DNA of 64,000 nucleotides. Origin: Lasiodiplodia sp. COLG20. Its lineage: Eukaryota; Ascomycota; Dothideomycetes; Botryosphaeriales; Botryosphaeriaceae. Both the position numbers and the translations under genes were made by a program. The notes under the pieces are model-generated. The model was not told the DNA's origin. It worked only from the letters and a program-made list of their open reading frames with translations, and made no database searches. Location: positions 1 to 64,000 of the forward strand of contig VNWV01000039.1 in assembly GCA_009801085.1 (NCBI GenBank), in the 5' to 3' direction. Positions 22,659 to 32,967 of this stretch are shown piece after piece (position 1 is the stretch's first letter; every line of letters starts with the position of its first letter).

Positions 22659-23878
22659 TTAAGCGACGAGGGTGGAGGCGGTGGCGCTCTCGTACTTCCA
22701 GGTCGGGGGCAGGACACCGACGGTCTTGTAGTAGCGAGAAAGACGGTGGATACGGGACTCGATCAGAATGAGGCGGAACTTGGAGTCCCTGTCCTTGCGG
22801 TTCCTCTCGAGGTGCTTGCGGACGGAGACAGCCTTGCGGATGAGGCTAGATAATACGTTAGCCCGCCAGCTGCAGGTACAGATGGAGTATTCAAGGCTTA
22901 CAAGTAGAGGTCCTCAGGGATCTCAGGGGCGAGACCTGTAAGTATCACTCTGTCAGTCATTGAGACCAATCAGAGGCATATTTTGTATGTTCCCAGCAAC
23001 CATTGCACCTTCGTATGCCCATAGAGCATCACCTCCTTTGGAACAATACTCCAGTGCGAATGTGCCTTTCAAACAGGATTCAACTGACCGTTGGACTTCA
23101 GGATACGGAGGATCTTGTTGCCTGCAAAAAGTCAGCAACATGGAATTTCGAATTCCCGAAATCAGAGTACATACCGGTGACGACCTTGACCTGGGCAACA
23201 CCGTGGCTGTCACGGAGGACAACACCGATCTGCGAGGGGGTGGCACCCTTCCTGTATGGACGTTAGTGGTCTATTCCAAGCCCATTCCCGACGCCAGCAG
23301 GTCATAAAATCGACGGCCCTCCGCAAAATTTGGACGCGCATTGCCCATATCATCTCAACAACAACCGCCCGACTCTCGACTCCAGCAGAACATCCTGCAG
23401 ATCCTTTTCGGCCCTGCTTCCCGGTTGTACTTGTGCGCTGATGCGACTAGTGACATGGAGGATGCTGATACGACGGTGTCCGCACTGGAATGGCTCCAGC
23501 GAATTCAAGCTGGCACGAGCGACTGTTCACTCCCACTCAACCCGTAAAAAGTACCCAAACACTCCCAGCAATGCGCGTTCAAGTTTGCGGGGCCCATTTC
23601 GACTTCACATCCTGCTTCAAACTTCCGGCGAAACGAACCTGGCGAGCTTGCAGATCTGGTCAACGACCTGCTCGGGGGTGGTCTTGAGCCACGCGGGGGC
23701 GGTGCGAGAGTAGGGGATGGCCGAGCTGGCGATACCCTAAGGTCGCTGTTAGCATAATACGTCCTGGAGGATGCTTCTGCAGCGACACGAGGATGTCTGC
23801 GGACGGTCGCTGGCGGTTCTCGGCGGCGCTGCATGCGATGCGATGTCGTACCTTGCCCTTGGAGTGAAGACGACCCAT
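22659..23878 (-). CDS. RPS13: 40S ribosomal protein S13 (uS15)
   Basis: Six coding exons on the minus strand, in order: 23852-23878, 23639-23736, 23175-23251, 23089-23121, 22902-22935 and 22659-22845. They total 456 nt and encode 151 residues, exactly the usual length of eukaryotic S13. The start is [20 protein letters not shown], the middle has [20 protein letters not shown], and the protein ends [16 protein letters not shown]; these are family signatures. The protein sits in the small subunit and contacts 18S rRNA and the 60S bridge. Five introns in so small a gene is typical of filamentous-fungal ribosomal genes. The second intron is 387 nt, the longest confidently placed in the window, and 1 and 4 are 115 and 153 nt. 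I looked for box C/D snoRNAs in these three and found none I would call. Confidence 0.97.
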
Positions 23879-26734
23879 TTTGACGGATTTGGAAGACGGC
23901 TGTCTGTCGTTGAGATTGGCTCGGTGGAGGCTGTCGTCGCTGGTGTTGGAGGGTTTGCAAGAGGTCGGCAAAATCTTGGGTGTTGTGTGCCGGCGCTCGC
24001 TTGTTTTCTGCTCCGACTGCGGCCCGTGCGCCCACCTCGATCCTTCATAGGCGCCTTTTCGCTGCTAACTCGCGGTCTCTTTCCAACATCGCAATTTTTT
24101 CTTCATCCCGCGACCGACGCCGCTCTGCAGGCCATATGCGCGTCATGTTCCCGCATACCTTCGCAGAGCCTGATGTCTCGAGAGTAGCTTCATGGTCTCA
24201 CACGTCGGGTTAACGAGTGCAGGATTGCGCCGTTGTCACTAACAACCTCAGAGGTAAGCCCTTCGCCGATTATACTCCTCTGTCCTCCCAACACCCGCTT
24301 CAATGATGAACGAACACATTTGTTTTCTTTTGGCACCTCTTGATAGATGGACTATACGCTTGCGTGTAGCGCCAGATGATCGCAACGGACTTCTGATCAA
24401 GCACCAAGAAATACGCTTTGTGATTGCACCTTTCGCGCTTCATGTGCTAATGCCTCGCGTCACAGATTTCCACAAACGTCCAAGCGTTCGAATTGTGCTT
24501 CACGAATAGCCTCACGGACATGTCTGTTAGTCATGGAGCTGCAGTCAATGCGCTTCTTCCGGATGGCATGAGGCAGCACAAATTTGTCGCTGATGCATAC
24601 TTGTTTGTGTTGGGTAATGCGGGTATGCCTGTGCCAGCCTTGGCTCTAGTGCTTCAAGTCGCAGGGTGTTGTACATCTACAAGACACTTGCTGTTCAGCA
24701 ATTTGCCTGTTACGAGAGATGTATCACTTTTAAGCAGAGTCCTCGGCCCTGCCGTGGACGTGCGCCCTTGTTCTACAAAGGTCAGCTGCGTAGACAAGTG
24801 TAAATGATGAATAGGCATAGTCCCGTTCGAGAGAGTGCTCAATGGCGTCATCGAATGCAGGTGCACATACTAGGCAACAATAAGTCTCAGCAATCCTTGC
24901 GGTCGACTTGCCACATGTCGCGCGATGTGTTGTCTTGATATCCCTTGTTGTTGTACCCGCCGAGTTTTGCCTATATTGAAAGGGAGGTGTTACTCGTGAC
25001 AACCAATGAGCTACAACTATCTACCTGAAAGTTGTGCGGCGCAGCTGTTTTCATTCTTACCTTTTGTGAGACAAGAAAAAAGTTTTCGAGGAGTTTGAGT
25101 CTTAGCCTTGCAAGACGCGGTCGTTCGCAAATTATATCATCTCTCACACTCAAATATCTCACGAGAGATGGCCGTGGTGTTGGTCTACGCGCGATGGCCG
25201 CAAGATGACCCGGTGGCGGTCGTATCTGACGGCTGATATCGGCTGATATAGTCGCGACGTTGGATCGACTCGGCCCATGCCTCAGGCACACCACTAGTGA
25301 TCGGATGGTAGCGGTGCCACAATCGATATGCCTGCCGTACATCTTCTGTTGCAACTCTGCTACATGGCCACTACCACTTTCGCGCGGCTGCATCAGATAC
25401 AAGGCCGATCGCAACCAGACAGCGAAAGACGGCCCGCCGCCTGTCATTGCTCGACGTGTCGCGTCAAAGTGTGTTTGCGCCGCACGGCATAAAGCACACA
25501 TGCGCCGGCGGGTCGGCAGAGTAGCGGCTGACGCAGGAACAAGAAGTTGGCCCTCCCATTCGGGCGCATGCATCCGCGGCGCCCGTGGGCTAGCCTCTCC
25601 GTGGGGCACAGCCGCCGCGATAATTGTTGGTCACGGACATGGGGCCGGACAGAGAGCAACACGGACCATTGTTCGAAATGCGGTGCGTGGAACGAGCGAG
25701 ACGCAGTCAGAATCAAAGCCGTGGAACGACCAGCCTTACTGAAATGACTGGCTGACCTTCCCGACCAAGCGTAGTCCACGTTGCCCTGCGGCGCGGCTAC
25801 GTCCGCTGACCAGGTGATTCTGATCGGCGCGCGCGCTTGCGAGTCGTTGGACACATCACCTTTTTTCTCGAGCGCAATTATCACACCGGAGATTGCTCAC
25901 AGCGTGAAATTGATCGGCTCCATAGCGTGCGCGGCGGATTTGGCTGTTGGCAGTGTTGGCGGGCAATTGCGTACTGGAGTCGTCAGCATCGGCGGCCAAG
26001 AGCAATTATATCGACCGCGGGCTGCGGCTGGACGTCTTGGTATCCCTGAATGGCGCGGCACCGTAGAGATTGAGGCGACAAAGTCAATCTTATGGCCGCG
26101 TTTCAGCGCAACGACCTTAGTCTTTGGGGGCAAAGCGAAAACGAAACGGCCAGTCCAAGACTCCAAGGAATGCCTGAGCAGTGCAGTGCTCTCTGGGCAC
26201 TTGGCGGGGGGTTCAGCTCGCACAACAGCGCGCAGTGCTGCAGCGGGCGGTAGACACGCAGGCGGGCTACGTGGTTGCGAGCTGCGAGTGGCCGGTCGCG
26301 CACGCGCGCAACAGCGAGGCAACCTTGCGATGGTCAGCAGGGTGGTGGAGGCGACGGCACACGATTGGCTCACGGGCGGTTCCTGGCAGTCCGCGGGTGC
26401 CAAGCAGATCGCTAATTTAAGGAAGCAGGGTTCTGCAATGCCGAGCGGAGCGGTCTAGTCTGCTTCGGGCCGCGCGAAACACAGCAACCGATCCACGGAG
26501 ACAAGGGAATATATCGTTCGGCCTGCGCCCTCTCTCTTCGCTGCCTCACCTGCCCTCCAACTGTTGTCGCACGCTGCAGCGCCGCTCATTTTCTTTACAC
26601 TCTCACCAAGTCACTCATTCCTCTACACACTTTCTTCGCACAACCCGCTCCCACGCCTGTGGCGATCTGCGACCATCTTCCTTCCATTTTCGGAAAATTA
26701 TCCGCATTCCAGCTCGTGCACCACCAACGTCACC
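23879..26734. other. 2.9-kb interval between RPS13 and TOS1
   Basis: RPS13 and TOS1 are divergent here. Open frames of 212 codons (minus, 24971-25609) and 225 codons (plus, 25781-26458) are GC-driven, contain no recognisable domain and lack plausible splice continuations, so I do not call genes. A direct repeat GGCTGATAT(C/A) occurs twice around 25,231-25,250. The last 250 bases, CT-rich, look like the TOS1 promoter and leader. Confidence 0.5.
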
Positions 26735-28277
26735 ATGAAGCGGCTCCTTGCTATCAGCGCCCTCACCAGCGGCGTTCTGAGCATGACCAACGGTTGCTCG
26801 TCTGACCAGACCAATGTCTTCGACGAGTCCGGCAACGCCTACTGCGAGCCCGCCGTCACCACTATCAAGTACACTGGCGTCGGCGGCACCGGCCAGTACG
26901 ACACTGTCAGCAGCATCGACACCGCCGGAGCCTGCTCCTGGGCCTCGAAGTCCTATGCCGGCTCGCTTGCGCCCTATGACGAGGAGGTGCGCTTTCGATG
27001 CATTCCGATTGCGCGTCACTGTCGCTAACCTTGGTAGATCGGTATCATCTTCCGTGGCCCTCTGAAGCTGCGTCAGTTCGCGGCCTACAGCGCCGACAGC
27101 TCCGCCAGCAAGCTGAAGAAGCGCACCGAAGAGCGCAAGGCTGAGAAGGCGAAGCGCTCTGCTCGCCCCAGCCCCCACGAGCGTCGTCATGGACACGGCC
27201 ACCAGCACTTCCACGAGCGCCAGAAGGAGAAGCGCGGTGTCGGCGACATGGTTACGGCCGTCATCGACGGTCAGCTCGTCTCGTGGATCAACACTTACGC
27301 TGGTCCCACTGCTGCCGCCGACGCGAACGCCGGCGCTGAGGACGCTAGCTCTGGCGCGGGTCTCAGCGTGGACCTCAGCATTGGTGTCGCTGAGGCTACC
27401 TCGACTTCCTCGTCCGTCGCCGCCGCGACTGCTACTTCTTCTGCCTCCAGCGGTGACAAGGAGAGCGTGGACAGCGACGACACCAGCGGCGAATGGACTC
27501 GCATCTCTTACTACAATTCGGAGGAGAAGACCAAGGAGGGCCTTACTTTCCTCACCCACCCTGCTTGGCAGAATGTGCTTGCGTTCGCCGGCACTTCGGG
27601 CTCCGATCAGGCCTCTGAATCCACTTGCTTTGGTGGCGAGCTCGAAAACGCTGACGAGATGATCATCATGACTGACTCTCCTTGCTCCGAGGATATTGGC
27701 ACTGAGTGTGCCTACTTCAAGACTGGTGATGAGGCTTACCGTGAGTAGTCTAAGCGTGATTTGTACCTTTGACCATTCGCTGATGTTTGTAGACGGTTTC
27801 GGTGGCACCAAGAAGGCCTTCTTCTTCGAGTTCCAGATGCCTGACTCTGGCACTAACTGCTCTGTCAATGAGATGGCCAGCAAGTATGTCGCGGATAACA
27901 TGCCCGCCATCTGGACGCTCAACGCCAAGATCTTGACCGATCAGTATGGCTGCAACTGCCAGGCTACGGGCTGTGGTGAGCTTGACCTCTTCGAGGTCCT
28001 CAACCCTGGCAACAAGCGCATGAAGTCGACCTTCCACGGCAACGTTGGCTTCAACGGCGGTGACTCCCACTACATCGAGCGCCCCTTCGATAAGTACATG
28101 AGCGCCATTGCCGTCTTGGATGATGATACCCTCGTCATCAAGGTGCTCGAGGATGGCACCGAGGCTCCGAAGAGTCTTACCCAGGCCAAGATCGACGAGT
28201 GGACCGGCAAGGACAGCGAGAGCGAGGTGGCCAACATTCTTGGCGAGCTGGCCGTCTTCGTCATGTCCCAGTTTTAA
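26735..28277 (+). CDS. TOS1: Tos1-type cell-wall protein (DUF2403/DUF2401)
   Basis: Three exons: 26735-26986, 27038-27740 and 27793-28277. Introns are 51 and 52 nt. The product is 479 residues. An N-terminal signal peptide (MKRLLAISALTSGVLSMTNG) directs secretion. A first conserved domain follows (TNVFDESGNAYCEPAVTTIK..GVGGTGQYDTV..IIFRGPLKLRQFAAYS), then a linker with several dibasic sites (KKR, KR, RR) and a His-rich HGHGHQHFHE, then a Ser/Thr/Ala-rich O-glycosylation-like segment, then the C-terminal domain (WTRISYYN, CFGGELENADEMIIMTD, GFGGTKKAFFFEFQMP, LTDQYGCNCQATGCGELDLF). This is the order in yeast Tos1 and Yjl171c, which are beta-glucan-associated wall proteins. No C-terminal hydrophobic GPI signal is visible. 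The start is preceded by CACC. Confidence 0.93.
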
Positions 28278-29138
28278 ATGCGCCATTGGAGTTGGACTGG
28301 CGGATTTTAGCGCCAAAAGATACCTTTGCTTCTACGGATAGCTGGTAAGCTCTCCAAGCGTAAATAAAGGAGGCTGGACATGGTCGCATTCTAGTGGGAC
28401 GAGCTGATCTACACCCTTCTGTATAGTTAATATCTTCTCAAATGGAGCGGGAGCTCTACTCAGCCTCGGGTTCGTGACCCGAGAAGCTTTTACGAAGTCG
28501 ATGACTGGCGTGGGCGGGGTACCCATCATCGGGTTGCAGCGGTTTACTTTGCTTGCTAGTGTGTACAGTAGTTCAATCAAATTACGGCGGCGAGAATGCC
28601 GACCTACTCCCAGACGCGTAATTCAAAGATGAAGTGAAGTGAAGATATGCTGTTTTCGGGGCGCCAGCGAAGAGATGTCAAAATAAGTGGTGGCCGTGCT
28701 TCGCGTGGGGAAGCGTGCAGGTCAGAGCCGCTCGGATCCGGCATCACAGGCGGGCTGTGCGCCGTCAAGCCGAGGCAACCCGCCGTACGCGCGAGAGGCA
28801 TCCGCCACCCAAGACCGCCGCTGGTGTTTGTCATTGAAGGCTTTTCGCCTTGGCTGCGAGCCATCTGCCCGCCTCCATAACGAACTCTGTCAAATCTCAT
28901 CCTGTCCCCACGCAATTTCCTCTGTTGACGCTGCTGGGCCGCGCTGTGCAACCGAAGACCCATCCCCGCATTTTGCAAGGTGCCGGTGAGATTCTCGGCT
29001 TTTCGCTTCTAGATTCAACCTCGTGCCGCCGGGCCTTCTTTGACATCACCGCGAGCGACCGCATCCCTCTCACCGACGCCGCGCGCCAGCTGTCCAGCAA
29101 GCACATGAGAGACGTGCCAGTTTGACCCTGAGGAGACG
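28278..29138. other. spacer between TOS1 and PEX13
   Basis: No supported gene. A perfect hairpin at 28465-28483 lies about 190 bp past the TOS1 stop. Bases 28,640-29,100 are GC-rich and contain only short overlapping frames; this is the likely PEX13 promoter and leader. Confidence 0.6.
28465..28483. repeat. 7-bp perfect hairpin downstream of TOS1
   Basis: CTCGGGT (28465-28471), five-base loop, ACCCGAG (28477-28483). It looks a little like a tRNA T-arm, but no acceptor or anticodon arms fit around it. It may form in the TOS1 3' UTR. Confidence 0.6.
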
Positions 29139-30595
29139 ATGGCTTCGCCGCCGAAGCCGTGGGAGAGAGCTGGCGCTGGAGGCACTTCGACCGGTGAGTC
29201 TCCGCCCCAAGTCGCCGCCCGTTTCCACAGACGTGAACCGCGGGACTAACTTTGTTCCAGGCGTGACCGCTGCTGCTACTGCCCCTACCACCGCAACCAC
29301 GGCCGCATCCGCATCGGCTTCTGAGCCTCCCGCCCTCCCTTCGCGCCCTAGTTCCCTCAGCAGCACCGTCAATCAGAACGCCTCCAACTACTCAACCATG
29401 AACCGGCCCTACGGATATGGGGGCGGCTACGGGAGTAGCTACTCATCGCCCTATTCGAGCATGGGAGGCATGGGAGGCATGGGGGGATATGGCTACGGAA
29501 GCTCGATGTACGGACGGTCCATGTATGGCGGTGGCATGTATGGTGGCGGATATGGCGGGTACGGGATGGGCGGCGGCATGTATGGCGGGATGGGAGGCAT
29601 GCCCGGCGATCCGAACAACCCGCAGGGCTTGACGCAATCGTTCAGCCAGAGCACTGCTACCACTTTCCAGATGCTGGAAAGCATCGTTGGTGCGTTCGGC
29701 GGCTTCGCGCAGATGCTGGAGAGCACATACATGGCAACGCACTCGTCATTCTTCGGTAAGCACCGCTCCCAAGATCCAAAAAAACATCAGCTAACATCAG
29801 CTCCCAGCCATGGTCTCTGTCGCCGAGCAGTTTGGAAACCTGCGTCAAACCCTCGGGTCCGTGCTCGGTATCTTCACCCTGATGCGGTGGTTCAGGACCG
29901 CCATCGCCAAACTCACGGGACGGCCTCCCCCTGCATCCTCGAAAGAATTGACACCTGCGAACTTTCATTCCTTCAACGGTCGCATGCCCGATGGCTCTCC
30001 TGCTCCTTCTCGCCCGTCGAAGAAGCCCTTTATCATGTTCATGCTCACCGTCATCGGCCTTCCGTACCTGATGGGCAAACTTATCCGCGCCATGGCGCGA
30101 TCCCAAGAGGAGGAGGAGCGGCGCCGTCTGGAGGCCATGCCTGCGGATCAGCAGCAGCAGATGGACCCATCGAAGCTCGAATTCTGCCGCGTCCTGTACG
30201 ACTTCACACCCGAGGCCAACACCAACGCCGTGCAGGGAGTCGACTTGGCTGTCAAGAAGGGCGACCTCGTCGCCGTTCTCGGCAAGACGGACCCCATGGG
30301 CAACGCCTCGGAGTGGTGGCGCTGTCGCTCCCGTGACGGACGTACGGGCTACCTGCCCAGCCCTTATCTCGAAGTCATTCAGCGCCGCCCGCAGGCGCAG
30401 ATTCAGAGTGCAAGCCAGGCGGGCAGCCCGGCTGGTAGCAGAGCGCAGACGATGACGAGCAGCACCGGCATTAGCAGAACCGGCACGATGAAGGCCGAAG
30501 CGGAGAAGGTGCCGATGAAGGCGCCGCCGCCAATCCAGGGCAAGGCCGGCGACATGGGTGTCGAGAGCTTCCAGAAGAACATGTTCCAATCTTAG
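29139..30595 (+). CDS. PEX13: peroxisomal docking protein Pex13
   Basis: Three exons: 29139-29193, 29261-29755 and 29808-30595. Introns are 67 and 52 nt. The product is 445 residues. The start MASPPKPWERAGAGG is the conserved Pex13 N-terminus. A Gly/Tyr/Met-rich segment (about residues 75-145, repeated MYGG and GGYG) corresponds to the YG-rich phase-separating region described for Pex13. Two hydrophobic segments follow (about 198-218 with LGSVLGIFTLMRW, and 256-277 with IMFMLTVIGLPYLMGKL). A C-terminal SH3 domain lies at about 308-375 (CRVLYDFTPE, KKGDLVAVLGK, WWRCRSRDGRTGYLPSPYLE). The protein sits in the peroxisomal membrane and docks Pex5/Pex14 for matrix import. All expected elements are intact. 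Confidence 0.96.
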
Positions 30596-31477
30596 GGGGT
30601 GTGTGAATTGAGCGGGTGTTGATATCCAGATATTTGGGAGCGACGTTTTGCTTGGACGATGTTTATCGACCAACGACTGGGCTTCATTACTCTTTTTGCT
30701 AGGCGTCGGAGGTGTTCCGGCGGGGATAAGCGACGAGCCCTCTTGCTGTTCTCTTTTCTTGTGTACAAAAGCGCTTTCCGGTTGAGGGCTTGCGGAAAAG
30801 CTTGGTAGTTTCTTGTCTCTGCTTTCATTTCTGTGGATTGGGTTATTTTTCTTTGGAAGCTCCCGTGGTACTTGATCTAGCGAATCTAAGGAATCTAGAG
30901 GTTTCTGCGTAGGCAACACGACTCAAATCAGACCCGTGCAGATGTTTCTCTGGTGACATTGAATCATCGGAATGCGTTGCCTGAAGCGTTCAGCCTTCGT
31001 CAGCAAGTTTGTACCGAGGGGTGCTGCAAGAACATAGCGTAATTATGCCCCAGCTCTGCCTTAGAAAAATAACACAAGTAGCTGAAGCTATCGTCCGGAC
31101 GAGAATGTCGAATTAAAAATTCTACATACACGTCCGGACGATAGCTTTATCTACTCATGACGCGAGCAAAAAAACAAACCCACGCTAGCCATCGGCTGCA
31201 CGTGAAGCGGGATCGCGGGCGGTGACGGGACGCACCTACTGAGCTGGAGACGTAGGGCTGAGAGTCACCAGGCCAAGTGCCGCCGCAAGTCCGCCCGCCG
31301 ACACTTTTCTACGACCTTGCACGACAACTGCAGCCTGTGTTCCTTCCATTTTCAGCTCCTCGGTTTCCTTCCGCAGCAATCAACTTGAGTTGTTCACCTC
31401 CATCTCCCCACTACGCAAGCTCCGGCCTTGCCCCACCAGCCACCTCCGCCCCGCTTCGAACACAACGCGAAACCACC
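30596..31477. other. spacer between PEX13 and the E2 gene, with a long inverted repeat
   Basis: No gene. It contains the perfect 17-bp inverted repeat at 31085-31147. The last 200 bases are pyrimidine-rich (promoter or leader of the E2 gene). Confidence 0.65.
31085..31147. repeat. perfect 17-bp inverted repeat with palindromic arms
   Basis: The left arm AAGCTATCGTCCGGACG (31085-31101) and right arm CGTCCGGACGATAGCTT (31131-31147) are exact reverse complements around a 29-nt AT-rich spacer that itself contains AGAAT..ATTCT. Each arm contains the 10-bp palindrome CGTCCGGACG. Confidence 0.95.
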
Positions 31478-32317
31478 ATGCTCGCATCCAAGAGGTTGGC
31501 GAAGGCGTGTACCATTTTTCTCGTTCCGAGGCATCCTTGCCTACACAGATGCTAACTTGTACCCCTAGGAATTATCCAAAGTACGTCTACTTTCCCCGCA
31601 TCCTCCCGTTCTCGATGCACGCGGTTCAAGCTCTAGACACATACCCGCGCCTGCTGCTCGATATCTTTCATACGCATCTCAAGTTTTCCACACTCATCGC
31701 TTGCCATGTTCCCAGCGCATAGCGTACATCCCTACATTTGGCATCTTCGTACCACAGGGAATACGCACATTTGGGCTGGGGATTAACATCTTGGTTCTAG
31801 CTCCAGCTCGGGGAAGGCCTGCCACCGGGAATCACGCTCGTCGAGGCTGACAACTTCGAGACGTGGCTCATGGACATCCGGGTCATGGACGACAACAACC
31901 CCATCTACCGCGGCCAGACCTACCGGCTGAAGTTCAAATTCCCCAACAGCTACCCTATCGGTACGCCCTCCTCATCTCCCCTCCATTTCTCTCACTCTCC
32001 TGTGCACTCCCCCCGTTGGTTTCGCTAACACGAGACCTACAGAAGCGCCTGAAGTCACGTTCGTTACGGTGCCGGCGCAGAACATCGGCATCCCACTGCA
32101 CCCGCACATCTACAGCAACGGCATCATTTGTTTGGACCTGCTGGACCGGCAGGGCTGGAGTCCTGTGCATAACGTGCAGAGCGTGTGCATGAGCCTGCAG
32201 AGCATGCTCACCGGCAACACGCTGGCCGAGCGGCCGCCGGGAGACGAAGAATTTGTACGGCGCAACACACAGAGACCAAGGGATATCAATTTCTACTTCC
32301 ACGACGATAAAGTGTGA
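31478..32317 (+). CDS. ubiquitin-conjugating enzyme E2, UBE2W-like
   Basis: Four exons: 31478-31504, 31569-31580, 31801-31960 and 32043-32317. The product is 157 residues. Exon 1 ends MLASKRLAK and the 12-nt exon 2 adds ELSK, giving the E2 helix-1 pattern KRLxKELxxLQ. The donor of intron 1 must then be GC (AAG|GCGTGT): the GT two bases later breaks the frame. The acceptor CCCTAG has a GCTAAC branch. The fold follows in order: PPGITLVEAD, LKFKFPNSYPIEAPEVTFV, HPHIYSNGIICLDLL with the catalytic Cys near residue 96, and WSPVHNVQSVCMSLQSML. The Trp-Ser-Pro stretch and the HDD near the C-terminus are typical of UBE2W, which modifies protein N-termini. The usual HPN tripeptide is absent, as in that family (HPH here). 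Ends one residue pair after HDD. Confidence 0.9.
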
Positions 32318-32967
32318 GGGGCACGCACGTCTGGATGGAGGGGATTTGGTGGCTGCGTGGTGAGAATGTCGCGGAAAAGAGGCATCATTGCCAGCATTTA
32401 TTGACTTGACTACTAAACTTCCATCGCAGGTGGGACGCTGCATGGAGGAGTTATGGCGTTCCTATCTTCTCTGAAGTCATTGCTACGGCATGGCCTTTAT
32501 GATGTGTGGCTTTAGGCATTGCGGTGGTCTGCCACAGTGCGTATCATTAGCATTCGGCGCTTTCATTCCCCTAGTAATTACTTGGAGTCGGGTCCAAGAG
32601 GCTTCGGGATCCCTCTGAGCTAATCGGTTCTTGAATTTGAAGAGAAAGTCTTTGGTTCTTGGAAGTATACCGCATTTGGACACGTGGATAAATTCATGAG
32701 TCCGAGGAGAAGCTTTAAAACTATTCGCATGGAAGTTAGTTTAGTACCCTTCCATGTTAGAGTATCTATGAGCGGGGTGCCGTATTTCCAAGAGGAAATT
32801 TTGACGTCATCGGTGTGGTTCCATCACTGCTTCGCTTCTGTATCTTAAGCTCCTCCGTGCACCGATTCCTCCGCTGACTTTCCAACCTTTGTTCGCCACT
32901 GCAAATCTCATCTACCAAAAGGCCATCCACTCCTGCAAAACCGGCCGCTCAACCATATTCAAAAGAT
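32318..32967. other. spacer between the E2 gene and an F-box gene
   Basis: No gene. It contains a TGACGTCA site (32802-32809) about 160 bp before the next ATG. Confidence 0.6.
32802..32809. promoter_or_regulatory. CRE-like TGACGTCA site in F-box gene promoter
   Basis: Exact ATF/CREB-type palindrome, 159 bp upstream of the ATG at 32968, a plausible distance for a fungal bZIP site. Regulation by an AtfA-type factor is inference. Confidence 0.45.

Noticed and set aside
22936..23088. Possible box C/D snoRNA inside the fourth RPS13 intron (GTGATGC at 23026-23032 and CTGA at 22970-22973, minus strand)
   Set aside because: Box C deviates at its last base, the terminal stem is poor, and no guide sequence could be verified. 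A covariance-model search would decide.
25781..26458. 225-codon plus-strand frame upstream of TOS1
   Set aside because: Composition reflects high GC, no recognisable motif, and it overlaps other frames and a probable promoter.
26615..27928. 437-codon minus-strand open frame
   Set aside because: It is antisense to the confirmed Tos1-type exons; low-complexity Ala/Gly/Val translation and no splice signals. A by-product of codon bias.
28441..28500. tRNA gene suggested by a T-arm-like hairpin
   Set aside because: No anticodon or acceptor arm fits; only one hairpin is present.
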